Shown piece by piece: positions 19,514 to 27,088 of a stretch of 64,000 bases of DNA. The position numbers and the translations under genes are program-made. Where the stretch lies: assembly GCA_016184105.1 (NCBI GenBank), contig JACPDI010000012.1, positions 188,751 to 252,750 on the forward strand, read 5' to 3'. This stretch comes from Acidobacteriota bacterium. GTDB lineage: Bacteria > Acidobacteriota > Vicinamibacteria > Vicinamibacterales > 2-12-FULL-66-21. How positions within the stretch are numbered: position 1 is the stretch's first letter; every line of letters begins with the position of its first letter. The notes below the pieces were generated by a model. The model was not told the origin of the DNA, made no database searches, and saw only the letters and a program-made list of their open reading frames with translations.

Positions 19514-20621
19514 TCGAGCGGCGCGCCTCCGATCGGCCGTTGAGCCCCGGGACCCTGTAGCGGAGCAGCGCGGCCACGCCTCCTACCGGCGCGAGCAGTG
19601 ACGCGTCTTCGAGGATGGTGACGGTCGCCGCGGTCTGGCGGGCCTTGGCGACGAGCTCGTCCGCCACGCCCGCTTTGAGCGGCTCGCGGCCGTTGCCGAT
19701 GCCGGCGCCGGCAATGAGCAGCTCGTCAACCTGGCCCACCTCCAGCGCCTTCTGCACTTCCTCGATGCCGGCCACACCGAGGCCGCCGGCGCGCCACGCG
19801 CCGATGACCTCTTCAGCTTTTTCGCGCTCGCTCTGTGCCTGGTGCTTCTGCAACGCCCGGAGTGTCCGCTCGAGCACCACGGGCTCGTTGGACCCGGTCG
19901 GCAGGCTCGCCGCGTCGATCACACGGTCCTGCAGTTCCTTTGACATCTCCGCGCGTAACATGGGAATGGCGACGGCATCGCCGAACAGCACGACGTGCGG
20001 GATCTCGTCGCCGCGGACGATGCGCTCGAGGGTGTCGACCACGTCCTTGATGTGCTGCTGATGGTAGTTCTCGATGTGGCGCTGGTAGCGGGCCTGCGAC
20101 CATCCGCCCATCGAATGCCGGTGCGTCTTGGTCCCCTCCACCTGGTGCTCCCGCTCGATACGCGCCAGGGCGAGGACGAAGATCCGCGCGCGGTTGGTAT
20201 CGCAGAGCACGGCCGCGCAGCGCGGGTACCTCGAGTCCAGGCGCGCGAGCGGATACAGATGGGGGCGGTCCGAAATATAGAGGCGGTGCTCGTCGATGGG
20301 GGCCTCGAGCTGCAGTGCCTCGAAGAAATCATCCGCCGCCGCGCAGGCGAAGATGGCCACGCCATTGGCTGACGGCTTCAGTTCGGTGGCGAGGTACGCC
20401 TCGATCCGCTGGATGTCCCGCTCGAGGCTGTCGCGGGCGGGCGTATCCAGTGCGTAGGTCGCCGCGCGCCCGTGCAGCTCCCGCTTCAGGAACACCGAGA
20501 AGTTGTCGCGCCCGCGATCGTTCGGCTGCGTATTGAGATACAAACTAATGAACGGTCCTGTAGCGGGCTCGAACTCAGCAAGGCGATCGAGCTGTTCCGA
20601 AAGTGGGCTTGTCTGGCTCAT
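19488..20621 (-). CDS. eRF1-like baeRF family protein
   Basis: A 377-residue protein recognisable as a bacterial relative of archaeo-eukaryotic peptide release factor 1 (the 'baeRF' families related to Vms1/ANKZF1). The key loop is GGWSQARYQRH at residues 172-182, which corresponds to the GGQ-type catalytic loop of eRF1. The N-terminal part has FISLYLNTQPNDRGRDN and the C-terminal part is an L7Ae-like domain (LLIAGAGIGNGREPLKAG). A role in peptidyl-tRNA hydrolysis or ribosome rescue is inferred from the family and not proven. An ATG with GGAG 7 nt upstream was preferred to a TTG 18 bp earlier. Confidence 0.75.
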   Translation of the reverse strand: MSQTSPLSEQLDRLAEFEPATGPFISLYLNTQPNDRGRDNFSVFLKRELHGRAATYALDTPARDSLERDIQRIEAYLATELKPSANGVAIFACAAADDFFEALQLEAPIDEHRLYISDRPHLYPLARLDSRYPRCAAVLCDTNRARIFVLALARIEREHQVEGTKTHRHSMGGWSQARYQRHIENYHQQHIKDVVDTLERIVRGDEIPHVVLFGDAVAIPMLRAEMSKELQDRVIDAASLPTGSNEPVVLERTLRALQKHQAQSEREKAEEVIGAWRAGGLGVAGIEEVQKALEVGQVDELLIAGAGIGNGREPLKAGVADELVAKARQTAATVTILEDASLLAPVGGVAALLRYRVPGLNGRSEARRSISPEPTPQ

Positions 20622-20724
20622 GCCCGCTCCAGTTCGCAACTTGTGTGCCGCGACAATTCGGCCGCAAGAAGCGGATGGCGGCCGTGGTGCGGACGGGCGA
20701 GAATGCGCCGGAGGACCGAGGAAG

Positions 20725-21765
20725 ATGACCGCCGAACGCCAATACCAGGCCGTGCTTGCCCGGGACCCCCGCGCTGACGGGTCGTTTGTCTATGCCGTCC
20801 GCTCGACGGGCGTGTACTGCCGGCCGTCGTGCCCGAGCCGCAAGCCCAGAGCGGATCGGACGACGTTCTTCCGCACCGGAGAGGAGGCGGAACGCGCCGG
20901 GTTTCGCCCGTGCCGGCGGTGCGCCCCGGAGAGCGCGGCGGGCGTGCCGCTCGTGGAAAAGGCGGTGCGCGCGTGGACGCGCCTGGCCGGCGCTCGAGAG
21001 GATGGCCGCGTGCCGCTCAGCGCGCTGGCCGAGGCGGTGGGATCCAGCCCCTGGCACGTGCAGCGCACGTTTCGGAAGGTCCTGGGAATTTCACCGCGGG
21101 AATTGTCCGAGGCGCGGCGGCTCGACGCGCTGCGCCGTGCGCTCAAGGAGAGGACGTCGGTGACCGAAGCGATCTACGATGCTGGATTCGGATCCTCGAG
21201 CCGTGTGTACGAACAATCAGCCCGGCGGCTCGGCATGACCCCCGGCCAGTACGCCCGCGGCGGCTCTGGAGCCGTCGTCCGATACACCACGGCGTCCTCG
21301 CCCATCGGGCGCGTGCTCGTCGCGGCGACCGAACGCGGGGTGTGCGCGGTGAAGCTGGGCTCATCGGACGACGAGCTGATCGCGCTGCTCCGAGACGAGT
21401 TCCCGAGCGCGACGATCGATTGCGGCGACAAGTCGATGCGGCAGTGGGTTTCGACCGTGCTCGCGCTCGCGGAGGGAAAACCCACGCGGCGGAACATCCC
21501 GCTCGACGTTCGCGGAACCGCCTTCCAGCTGCGCGTCTGGAAGGAGCTTCAGAAAATCCCGCGCGGGGAGACCCGATCCTACGGAGAGGTCGCGCGCCGG
21601 ATTGGCCGGCCGACCGCGTTCCGGGCGGTCGCCCGTGCATGCGCCACCAATCCCGTGTGCGTCGTCGTGCCGTGCCATCGCGTCGTGTCGGCGGATGGCG
21701 GTCTTTGCGGTTATCACTGGGGTACCCGCCGCAAGCGGGCGCTGCTCGAACGGGAGCGTCGCTGA
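20725..21765 (+). CDS. ada: Ada: methyl-DNA repair protein and regulator
   Basis: A 346-residue protein with the full Ada architecture. The N-terminal zinc/methylphosphotriester domain has Cys32, Cys36, Cys63 and Cys66 (YCRPSC, then PCRRC). An AraC-type helix-turn-helix follows (~85-170), and a C-terminal O6-methylguanine methyltransferase domain carries the acceptor Cys317 in VVPCHRVV. It repairs alkylated DNA by suicidal methyl transfer and, once methylated on the N-terminal cysteine, activates alkylation-response genes. The ATG has GAGGA upstream. No obvious alkA or alkB lies adjacent; a DAO-type oxidoreductase follows 21 bp downstream across a dyad. Confidence 0.95.
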   Translation: MTAERQYQAVLARDPRADGSFVYAVRSTGVYCRPSCPSRKPRADRTTFFRTGEEAERAGFRPCRRCAPESAAGVPLVEKAVRAWTRLAGAREDGRVPLSALAEAVGSSPWHVQRTFRKVLGISPRELSEARRLDALRRALKERTSVTEAIYDAGFGSSSRVYEQSARRLGMTPGQYARGGSGAVVRYTTASSPIGRVLVAATERGVCAVKLGSSDDELIALLRDEFPSATIDCGDKSMRQWVSTVLALAEGKPTRRNIPLDVRGTAFQLRVWKELQKIPRGETRSYGEVARRIGRPTAFRAVARACATNPVCVVVPCHRVVSADGGLCGYHWGTRRKRALLERERR

Positions 21766-21783
21766 CATACAATAGCGACGCTC
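21754..21783. promoter_or_regulatory. 10-bp dyad with -10-like core at ada 3' end
   Basis: GAGCGTCGCT and AGCGACGCTC are exact inverted repeats separated by GACATACAAT, which contains a TACAAT -10-like box. The dyad covers the ada stop codon and ends 3 bp before the next start. It could be an operator or an mRNA hairpin. Confidence 0.4.
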
Positions 21784-21786
21784 GAC

Positions 21787-23022
21787 ATGCCCCCACGCGT
21801 CAGATTCCAGCCAATCTGGACCGACGAATTCCCCACCTCGCGCCGCCCGGCCTATCCGCGGCTGCGCGGGTCTCTCCACAGCCGCCTTGTCATCGTGGGC
21901 GGCGGATTGAGCGGGTGCGCGATTGCGTATGCGTTCGCGGCGGCGGGCATCGAGACCATCCTCCTCGAGGCGGACCGAATCGCGAGCGGGTCCACGGCGG
22001 GCAGCTCGGGATTGCTGCGCCCCGACCCCTCCGGCTCTTTCCGGGAGGCTGCGGCCCGATACGGCCTGCGCGATGCGCGTTTCCTGTGGCGGGCCACACG
22101 ACGATCGGCGCTGGACTTCACCGCCGCGCTGCGCCGGCTGGGCGTTCGCTGCGATCCGGCACCGGCCGACGCCCTCACCATCGCGCGCAGGACGCACGAC
22201 TTCGAGAAGCCGTTGAGGCGCGAGTACGACGCGCAGCGCGCGGCCGGACTCGAAGTGTCCTGGCTCGCCTCATCCGCGCTCTCACGCGAGGCGGCGATCG
22301 ACCTCGGCATCGCGGGAGTCCGCACGCGCGGCGGCGCGCAGATGGACCCTTATCGCGCGGCGCTCGGACTCGCAGCAGCCGCGGTGAAACGCGGCGCGCA
22401 GATCTTCGAGAAGACCGCCGCGCTGCGCATCCGCGCGGGCCGGCGGACGGTGGACGTTCGGACGGCGGCCGGCGCCGTCTCTGCCGACGCCGTCGTCATC
22501 GCGACCGGGTACCCACCGCCTGACCTGCGGGGCCTGCGGCGGCATTTCACGCGTGAGCTTGCGTACTGCGTCGCCACCGATCCGCTGAGCGCTCCCGTGC
22601 GGCGCGGCGTGGGACGACGATCGGCATCGGTGGAAGATGTCGAATCGCCCAGGCACACGCTGCGCTGGCTGAGGGACGATCGCATCCTGTTTGCCGGCGC
22701 GGCCTCGCCCATCCTGCCGTCCCGCTCCCGCGCGAAGGCCGTCGAATCCCGGGCCTGGCAATTGATGTACGAGCTGTCGCTCCTGTATCCGAACGTGTCG
22801 GGCGTGCAGCCCACGCACGCGTGGGACGTCGAGGTGGCGCGTACGGTCGACGGGCTGCCGTATCTCGGCACGCACCGGAACTACCCGAGGCACCTCTTCG
22901 CGCTCGGGATCGATCCGCACCGGCTGGGTCACTGCTGGCTCGCCGCGCGCCTGTTGCTGCGCCAGTACCTGGGAAGCGCGGAAAAGCCGGACGCCGCGTT
23001 CGGTTTCGCGCGGATACTTTAG
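21787..23022 (+). CDS. FAD-dependent oxidoreductase, DAO family
   Basis: A 411-residue flavoprotein. The dinucleotide-binding motif VIVGGGLSGCAIAYAF lies at residues 35-50, preceded by an unusual ~30-residue leader, as in DadA/solA-type glycine or amino-acid oxidases. A second flavin segment (GYPPPDLRGLRR, then VDGLPYLG) lies toward the C-terminus. It likely oxidises an amine or amino acid in the cytoplasm; the substrate cannot be named. It follows ada closely and may share its transcript or use the intervening dyad as its own promoter. Confidence 0.85.
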   Translation: MPPRVRFQPIWTDEFPTSRRPAYPRLRGSLHSRLVIVGGGLSGCAIAYAFAAAGIETILLEADRIASGSTAGSSGLLRPDPSGSFREAAARYGLRDARFLWRATRRSALDFTAALRRLGVRCDPAPADALTIARRTHDFEKPLRREYDAQRAAGLEVSWLASSALSREAAIDLGIAGVRTRGGAQMDPYRAALGLAAAAVKRGAQIFEKTAALRIRAGRRTVDVRTAAGAVSADAVVIATGYPPPDLRGLRRHFTRELAYCVATDPLSAPVRRGVGRRSASVEDVESPRHTLRWLRDDRILFAGAASPILPSRSRAKAVESRAWQLMYELSLLYPNVSGVQPTHAWDVEVARTVDGLPYLGTHRNYPRHLFALGIDPHRLGHCWLAARLLLRQYLGSAEKPDAAFGFARIL

Positions 23023-23069
23023 CGGCCGCACGGCGCGGCAGGCGCGCGGCCCTGTGCTACAACTGATGC

Positions 23070-25673
23070 ATGCGTCGATACCGCCCCTGCATTCCTGCCG
23101 CACTTCTCGCATCAACCCTCGTGATCGCCGGCGGGAAACCGCAGGCGGCGAATGAATCCGGCCGCACGGCGCTTGGGCTCGCGCTGCGCCGTCTCAACAC
23201 GGCGGCCACCCTGATGATGGTGACCGCGCACCCGGACGATGAGAACAATGCGCTGCTCGCGATGGCCGGCAAGGGGCTGGGCGTGCGGGCCGTGCTGGCG
23301 ACCGCGACGCGCGGCGAGGGTGGGCAGAACGAGATTGGCCCGGAGTTATTCGAGGCGCTGGCCGCGCTGCGCAGCGAGGAACTGCTCGCCGCGCATCGGG
23401 CGGACGGCGCAGAGCAGTACTTCACGCGCGCCGTCGACTTCGGCTACTCCTTCAGCATCGAGGAAACCTTCGAGAAGTGGAGCAAGGACGAGATCCTCGG
23501 AGATGTCGTGCGCCTGATTCGCACGACCCGGCCTGACGTGGTGGTCGCGTTGCCGCCGGCGGGAACGGGCGGCGGACAGCATCACCAGGCCTCGGCGCGC
23601 ATCGCGCGCGAGGCATTCCGCGCCGCGGCAGATCCCGCGCGTTTTCCCGAGCAACTGCAGCAGGGCGTGCGGCCGTGGCAGCCGAAGAAGTTCTACTTCA
23701 TGGCCTCCTTCGGATTTCGCGGGGAGCCGGTGCCGCAAGGCAAGAGGCTGTTGACGCTGCAGACCGACATCTACGATCCGCTGCTCGGTCGCACGTACGC
23801 GGAGCTGGGCAGCGAGGCGCGCAGCATGCACAAGTGCCAGGGCTTCGGCCAGCTGCTCGTCCTTCCCGGCCAGGTGAACACGCCGCGGTACGAGCTGGCT
23901 GACGCGGACGATCCGGCGCTGCTGGGCAAGGATGAGAAATCCGTCTTCGACGGTGTCGATCTGAGCGTCGAGGCGATCGCACAGTACGCGCCGGCGGCCA
24001 GACAGGCGGTCGCCGCGATCGCGCAGGACGCGCGTGCCGCGTGGCAGGCGTTCGAGCAGGGGCGCGACGGGGACGTCGTGAAGCTGCTCGTCGCTGGACT
24101 GGGGGAAGTCCGGGACCTGCGCGAGACGCGTCCGCCGTACGAGGCGGACTTCCGGCTGGCGCAGAAGGAACGTCAGTTTGAAGACGCGCTGGTGCACGCC
24201 CACGCCCTCCGCATCGAGACGCTCGCAGACGACGGGCTTGTCGTCGGTGGACAGGCGATCAAGGTGGACGTCATTGTCGGCAACCGAAGTGGACTGCCGG
24301 CGGCGATCAGGACGGCCGAGATTTCCGGATTCGACGCCGCCCGGCCGCTCGCGTGCGGCGCCCCGGCCGTGCTCGGGGTGACCACCTGCTCCGGCCAGGC
24401 AACCGTTCCAGCGGAGGCCGCGTTGACCGGCGTGCACTGGAAGAGGATGGCGGGCGCCGCCCGATGGGAGTACCAGCCCGATGTGCCGTTCGGGGCGCCG
24501 TTCGCTCCTTCGCCGTTTCGCGCGCGGCTGACGCTCGATCTCTCCGGGGCAGAGGTCAGGGTGGACCGCCCGATCGAGTTTCGCTACGAGGGCAACATCT
24601 TCAGCGGCGAAAAACGCACCGAGCTTCGTGTGGTGCCGCGGCTGGCCGTGACGCTGACGCCCGAAGTGGCTATTCTGCCGCTGCACGGGAAGAGCCGGCA
24701 GCTGACCGTCACCGTGATGAATGGCGGCAAGACGGCGGCGCGGGGAGACGTCAGGCTCGTCGTGCCGTCCGGCTGGGTGGCGAGGCCCGCGTCCTCGCCG
24801 CTGGCCTTTGCACGTGAAGACGAGGCGCAGGCGGTCACCTTCACGGTCGTGCCGCCTCCTGGCATCAGGCCGGGAGAGTACGCCGTCCGCGCGGTCGCGA
24901 CGATCGAGGCCAGTTCGTTTGATCGCGGGTACCAGGTCATCGAATATCCGCACATTCAGCGCCGGCACCTGGTCCGCGAGGCCTCATCGTCGTTGAAGGT
25001 GCTCGATGTGAAGGTCGCGCCACGGCTGACGGTGGGCTACGTCATGGGCGTCGGCGACCAGGTGCCTCCGGCGATCGAGCAGCTCGGCGCGAAGGTTGTC
25101 ATGCTGAGCGCCGAGGATCTGGCTTCAGGAGACCTGTCGTCGTATGACGCGATCGTGACCGGCGTGCGTGCGTACGAGCGGCGCGCCGACCTGCGCGCCC
25201 ACAATGAACGGTTGATCGACTACGCGCGCCAGGGCGGGACGGTCATCGTCCAGTACAACAAGTTCGAGTTCAACCAGGCGCAGTACGGACCGCTTCCGGC
25301 CAAGGTCGGCAGCGGCCGGGTGACCGATGAGCACGCGCCGGTGACCGTGCTGGCGCCGGCGCATCCCGTCTTCAACGTGCCAAATCGGATCGATGCCGCC
25401 GCGTGGGCGGGCTGGGTGCAGGAGCGCGGGCTGTATTTCCTGGGCGAGCGCGACCCGCAGTACACGGATCTCGTCGAGCTGGAGGATCCCTTCGAGTACA
25501 ACAAGGGTGCCAGGCGCGGCGCGCTGGTCGAAGCGCGCGTCGGCCGCGGACGTTGGATTTACGTCGGGCTCGGGATCTGGCGCCAACTGCCGGCCGGCAC
25601 GCCGGGCGCCTACGCGCTGATGGCGAATCTGGTGAGCCTGGGCAGGGGCCAGAGGGCAGGTCAGAGCCGGTAG
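23070..25673 (+). CDS. Large secreted PIG-L deacetylase-like protein
   Basis: An 867-residue protein with a signal peptide (residues 1-26). The PIG-L/LmbE domain starts near residue 50 with the zinc motif AHPDDENN and continues with the GEGGQNE and HHQASARIA segments, typical of N-acetylglucosamine-type deacetylases. The middle (~520-640) resembles NEW3/NPCBM-associated beta-sandwich domains. The C-terminal ~220 residues are ThuA/GATase-like (YDAIVTGVRAYERR near 690, GGTVIVQYNKFEF). Exported PIG-L proteins of this composite type are common in Acidobacteria and Bacteroidetes; a glycoconjugate-directed deacetylase role is inferred. Confidence 0.88.
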   Translation: MRRYRPCIPAALLASTLVIAGGKPQAANESGRTALGLALRRLNTAATLMMVTAHPDDENNALLAMAGKGLGVRAVLATATRGEGGQNEIGPELFEALAALRSEELLAAHRADGAEQYFTRAVDFGYSFSIEETFEKWSKDEILGDVVRLIRTTRPDVVVALPPAGTGGGQHHQASARIAREAFRAAADPARFPEQLQQGVRPWQPKKFYFMASFGFRGEPVPQGKRLLTLQTDIYDPLLGRTYAELGSEARSMHKCQGFGQLLVLPGQVNTPRYELADADDPALLGKDEKSVFDGVDLSVEAIAQYAPAARQAVAAIAQDARAAWQAFEQGRDGDVVKLLVAGLGEVRDLRETRPPYEADFRLAQKERQFEDALVHAHALRIETLADDGLVVGGQAIKVDVIVGNRSGLPAAIRTAEISGFDAARPLACGAPAVLGVTTCSGQATVPAEAALTGVHWKRMAGAARWEYQPDVPFGAPFAPSPFRARLTLDLSGAEVRVDRPIEFRYEGNIFSGEKRTELRVVPRLAVTLTPEVAILPLHGKSRQLTVTVMNGGKTAARGDVRLVVPSGWVARPASSPLAFAREDEAQAVTFTVVPPPGIRPGEYAVRAVATIEASSFDRGYQVIEYPHIQRRHLVREASSSLKVLDVKVAPRLTVGYVMGVGDQVPPAIEQLGAKVVMLSAEDLASGDLSSYDAIVTGVRAYERRADLRAHNERLIDYARQGGTVIVQYNKFEFNQAQYGPLPAKVGSGRVTDEHAPVTVLAPAHPVFNVPNRIDAAAWAGWVQERGLYFLGERDPQYTDLVELEDPFEYNKGARRGALVEARVGRGRWIYVGLGIWRQLPAGTPGAYALMANLVSLGRGQRAGQSR

Positions 25674-25692
25674 CTGGTATGGTGTAAGAGAA

Positions 25693-26175
25693 ATGACGTT
25701 TGCGGACGACCTCGACGCCGGCGCGCTCCAGCGCGTGATGGCCGGGCAGCCCGCGGCGCTGCTGGAGCTGTATGACCGCCACGCGCCGCTGATTTTCTCG
25801 CACGCGTACGCGTCGCTCGGCGACCGGATCGCCGCGGAGGACGTGGTGCAGGAGACGTTCACCGCGGCGTGGTTCGAGGTCAAGAGCTGGGCGGCGGCGC
25901 GCCGCGATGCGATGGACTGGCTGCTCGAGATCGCCCGCGAGCGGCTGGCCGCCCGCGCGGCGGACGCCGCGGTGCCCGGGGATCGGCTGCCCGCGCCGGC
26001 GGTGGCGCTGCCGCGCGCGCTGCGGGATCGCGTGCTCGATTCCATCTACGGTGCGGGGGAGCGCCTGCGTCCGCCGTACTCCACGCCGCAGTGGGCGCGC
26101 CGGTTCAGTGCGAAATGGATCGTGTGGTTGACGCGAAGATTGCGGCCAGCGCCTCGTCGATCGTCGCGTAGGTGA
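25693..26175 (+). CDS. Sigma-70 region-2-only protein
   Basis: A 160-residue protein whose N-terminal ~85 residues match region 2 of ECF sigma factors: LLELYDRHAPLIFSHAYASL, then AEDVVQETFTAAW. The expected region 4 helix-turn-helix is absent. Instead there is an Ala/Arg-rich tail ending in an arginine-rich stretch. The last 71 bp overlap the convergent SDR39U1 gene. It may be a functional single-domain sigma-like protein, or an ECF gene truncated when the neighbour arrived. The start has only a weak AAGAG upstream. No anti-sigma gene is adjacent. Confidence 0.6.
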   Translation: MTFADDLDAGALQRVMAGQPAALLELYDRHAPLIFSHAYASLGDRIAAEDVVQETFTAAWFEVKSWAAARRDAMDWLLEIARERLAARAADAAVPGDRLPAPAVALPRALRDRVLDSIYGAGERLRPPYSTPQWARRFSAKWIVWLTRRLRPAPRRSSRR

Positions 26176-27031
26176 ACCGGTACCCCATCGCCAGCGCACG
26201 CGCGGGCACCGCGCGCTGGCCAGTGAGCAACAGCGATTCGGCCATTTCGCCGAGCGCTGCCTTCAGGACGAATCCCGGCACCCGCATCAGCGCCGGCCGG
26301 CGCATCGCGCGCGCGAGCGCGCGCGTGAAGTTTTCGTTGGTGACCGGCGACGGTCCCGTGCCGTTGAACGGGCCGCCGGCATCGCCCGACAGCAGCAGCA
26401 TGCGGACGATCCCCACCCAATCGTCGCGGTGAATCCAGGGCAGGTACTGGCGGCCGCTCCCGAGCACGCCGCCGGCGAAGAAGGCGAACGGCCGCTTCAT
26501 CTGCTCCAGCGCGCCGCCGTCGCGGGCGAGCACCAGGCCTGTACGCACCAGGGCCACGCGCGTGCCACCGCCCCCGGCAGCCATCGCCTCAGCCTCCCAG
26601 GCCTGGCAGACCTCTGCGAGGAAGTCGTTTCCGGGCGCGGTATCTTCCGTCACGATCTCATCGCCACGAGATCCGTAATAGCCCACCCCCGAACCGCTGA
26701 CGAAGACGCGCGGCGGGTGTCTCGCGCGCCCGATCGCGCGCGCGAGGCTTCTGGTGGCCAGCGCCCGGCTGTCCAGGATCCGTTGTTTCTGGGCGCGCGT
26801 CCAACGGCGCGCGGCAATCGGCGCTCCGGCGAGATTCACGACCGCGTCCGCGCCATCCAGCGCACGCGCCCACTCCCCGACCTCGCCGTCCGGCGTCCAT
26901 TGCACCGTGTCGGGATCCGCACCAGCACGCGCGTCGCGCGTCAGCACGACGACATCGTGTCCGTCATCGCGCAGGGTCCCGACCAACGCGCGCCCGAGAA
27001 AACCGGTGGCCCCCGCAATGACGGTCCGCAT
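26105..27031 (-). CDS. SDR39U1/YfcH-type NAD(P)-binding protein
   Basis: A 308-residue extended short-chain dehydrogenase-like protein (TIGR01777 family). The nucleotide motif GATGFLGRALV is at residues 7-17, followed by AVVNLAGAPI near 66, the SGSGVGYYG segment and the family's C-terminal DUF1731 region (VPGFVLKAALGEMAESLLLTGQRAVPARAL). The catalytic role is unclear: family members bind NADPH but have no established substrate. The ATG at 27031 abuts the promoter of the divergent peptidase gene. Confidence 0.92.
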   Translation of the reverse strand: MRTVIAGATGFLGRALVGTLRDDGHDVVVLTRDARAGADPDTVQWTPDGEVGEWARALDGADAVVNLAGAPIAARRWTRAQKQRILDSRALATRSLARAIGRARHPPRVFVSGSGVGYYGSRGDEIVTEDTAPGNDFLAEVCQAWEAEAMAAGGGGTRVALVRTGLVLARDGGALEQMKRPFAFFAGGVLGSGRQYLPWIHRDDWVGIVRMLLLSGDAGGPFNGTGPSPVTNENFTRALARAMRRPALMRVPGFVLKAALGEMAESLLLTGQRAVPARALAMGYRFTYATIDEALAAIFASTTRSISH

Positions 27032-27045
27032 GCGCGCAGTATAAT
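27018..27045 (+). promoter_or_regulatory. Sigma-70 promoter of S9 peptidase
   Basis: A perfect TATAAT (27040-27045) lies 44 bp before the ATG of the peptidase, with ATGACG 16 bp upstream as the -35 candidate (4 of 6 matches). It overlaps the 5' end of the divergent SDR39U1 gene. Confidence 0.6.
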
Positions 27046-27088
27046 CAGACCTTCGTCACATACGTCATCATTCCGAAGCGAGATTGGT

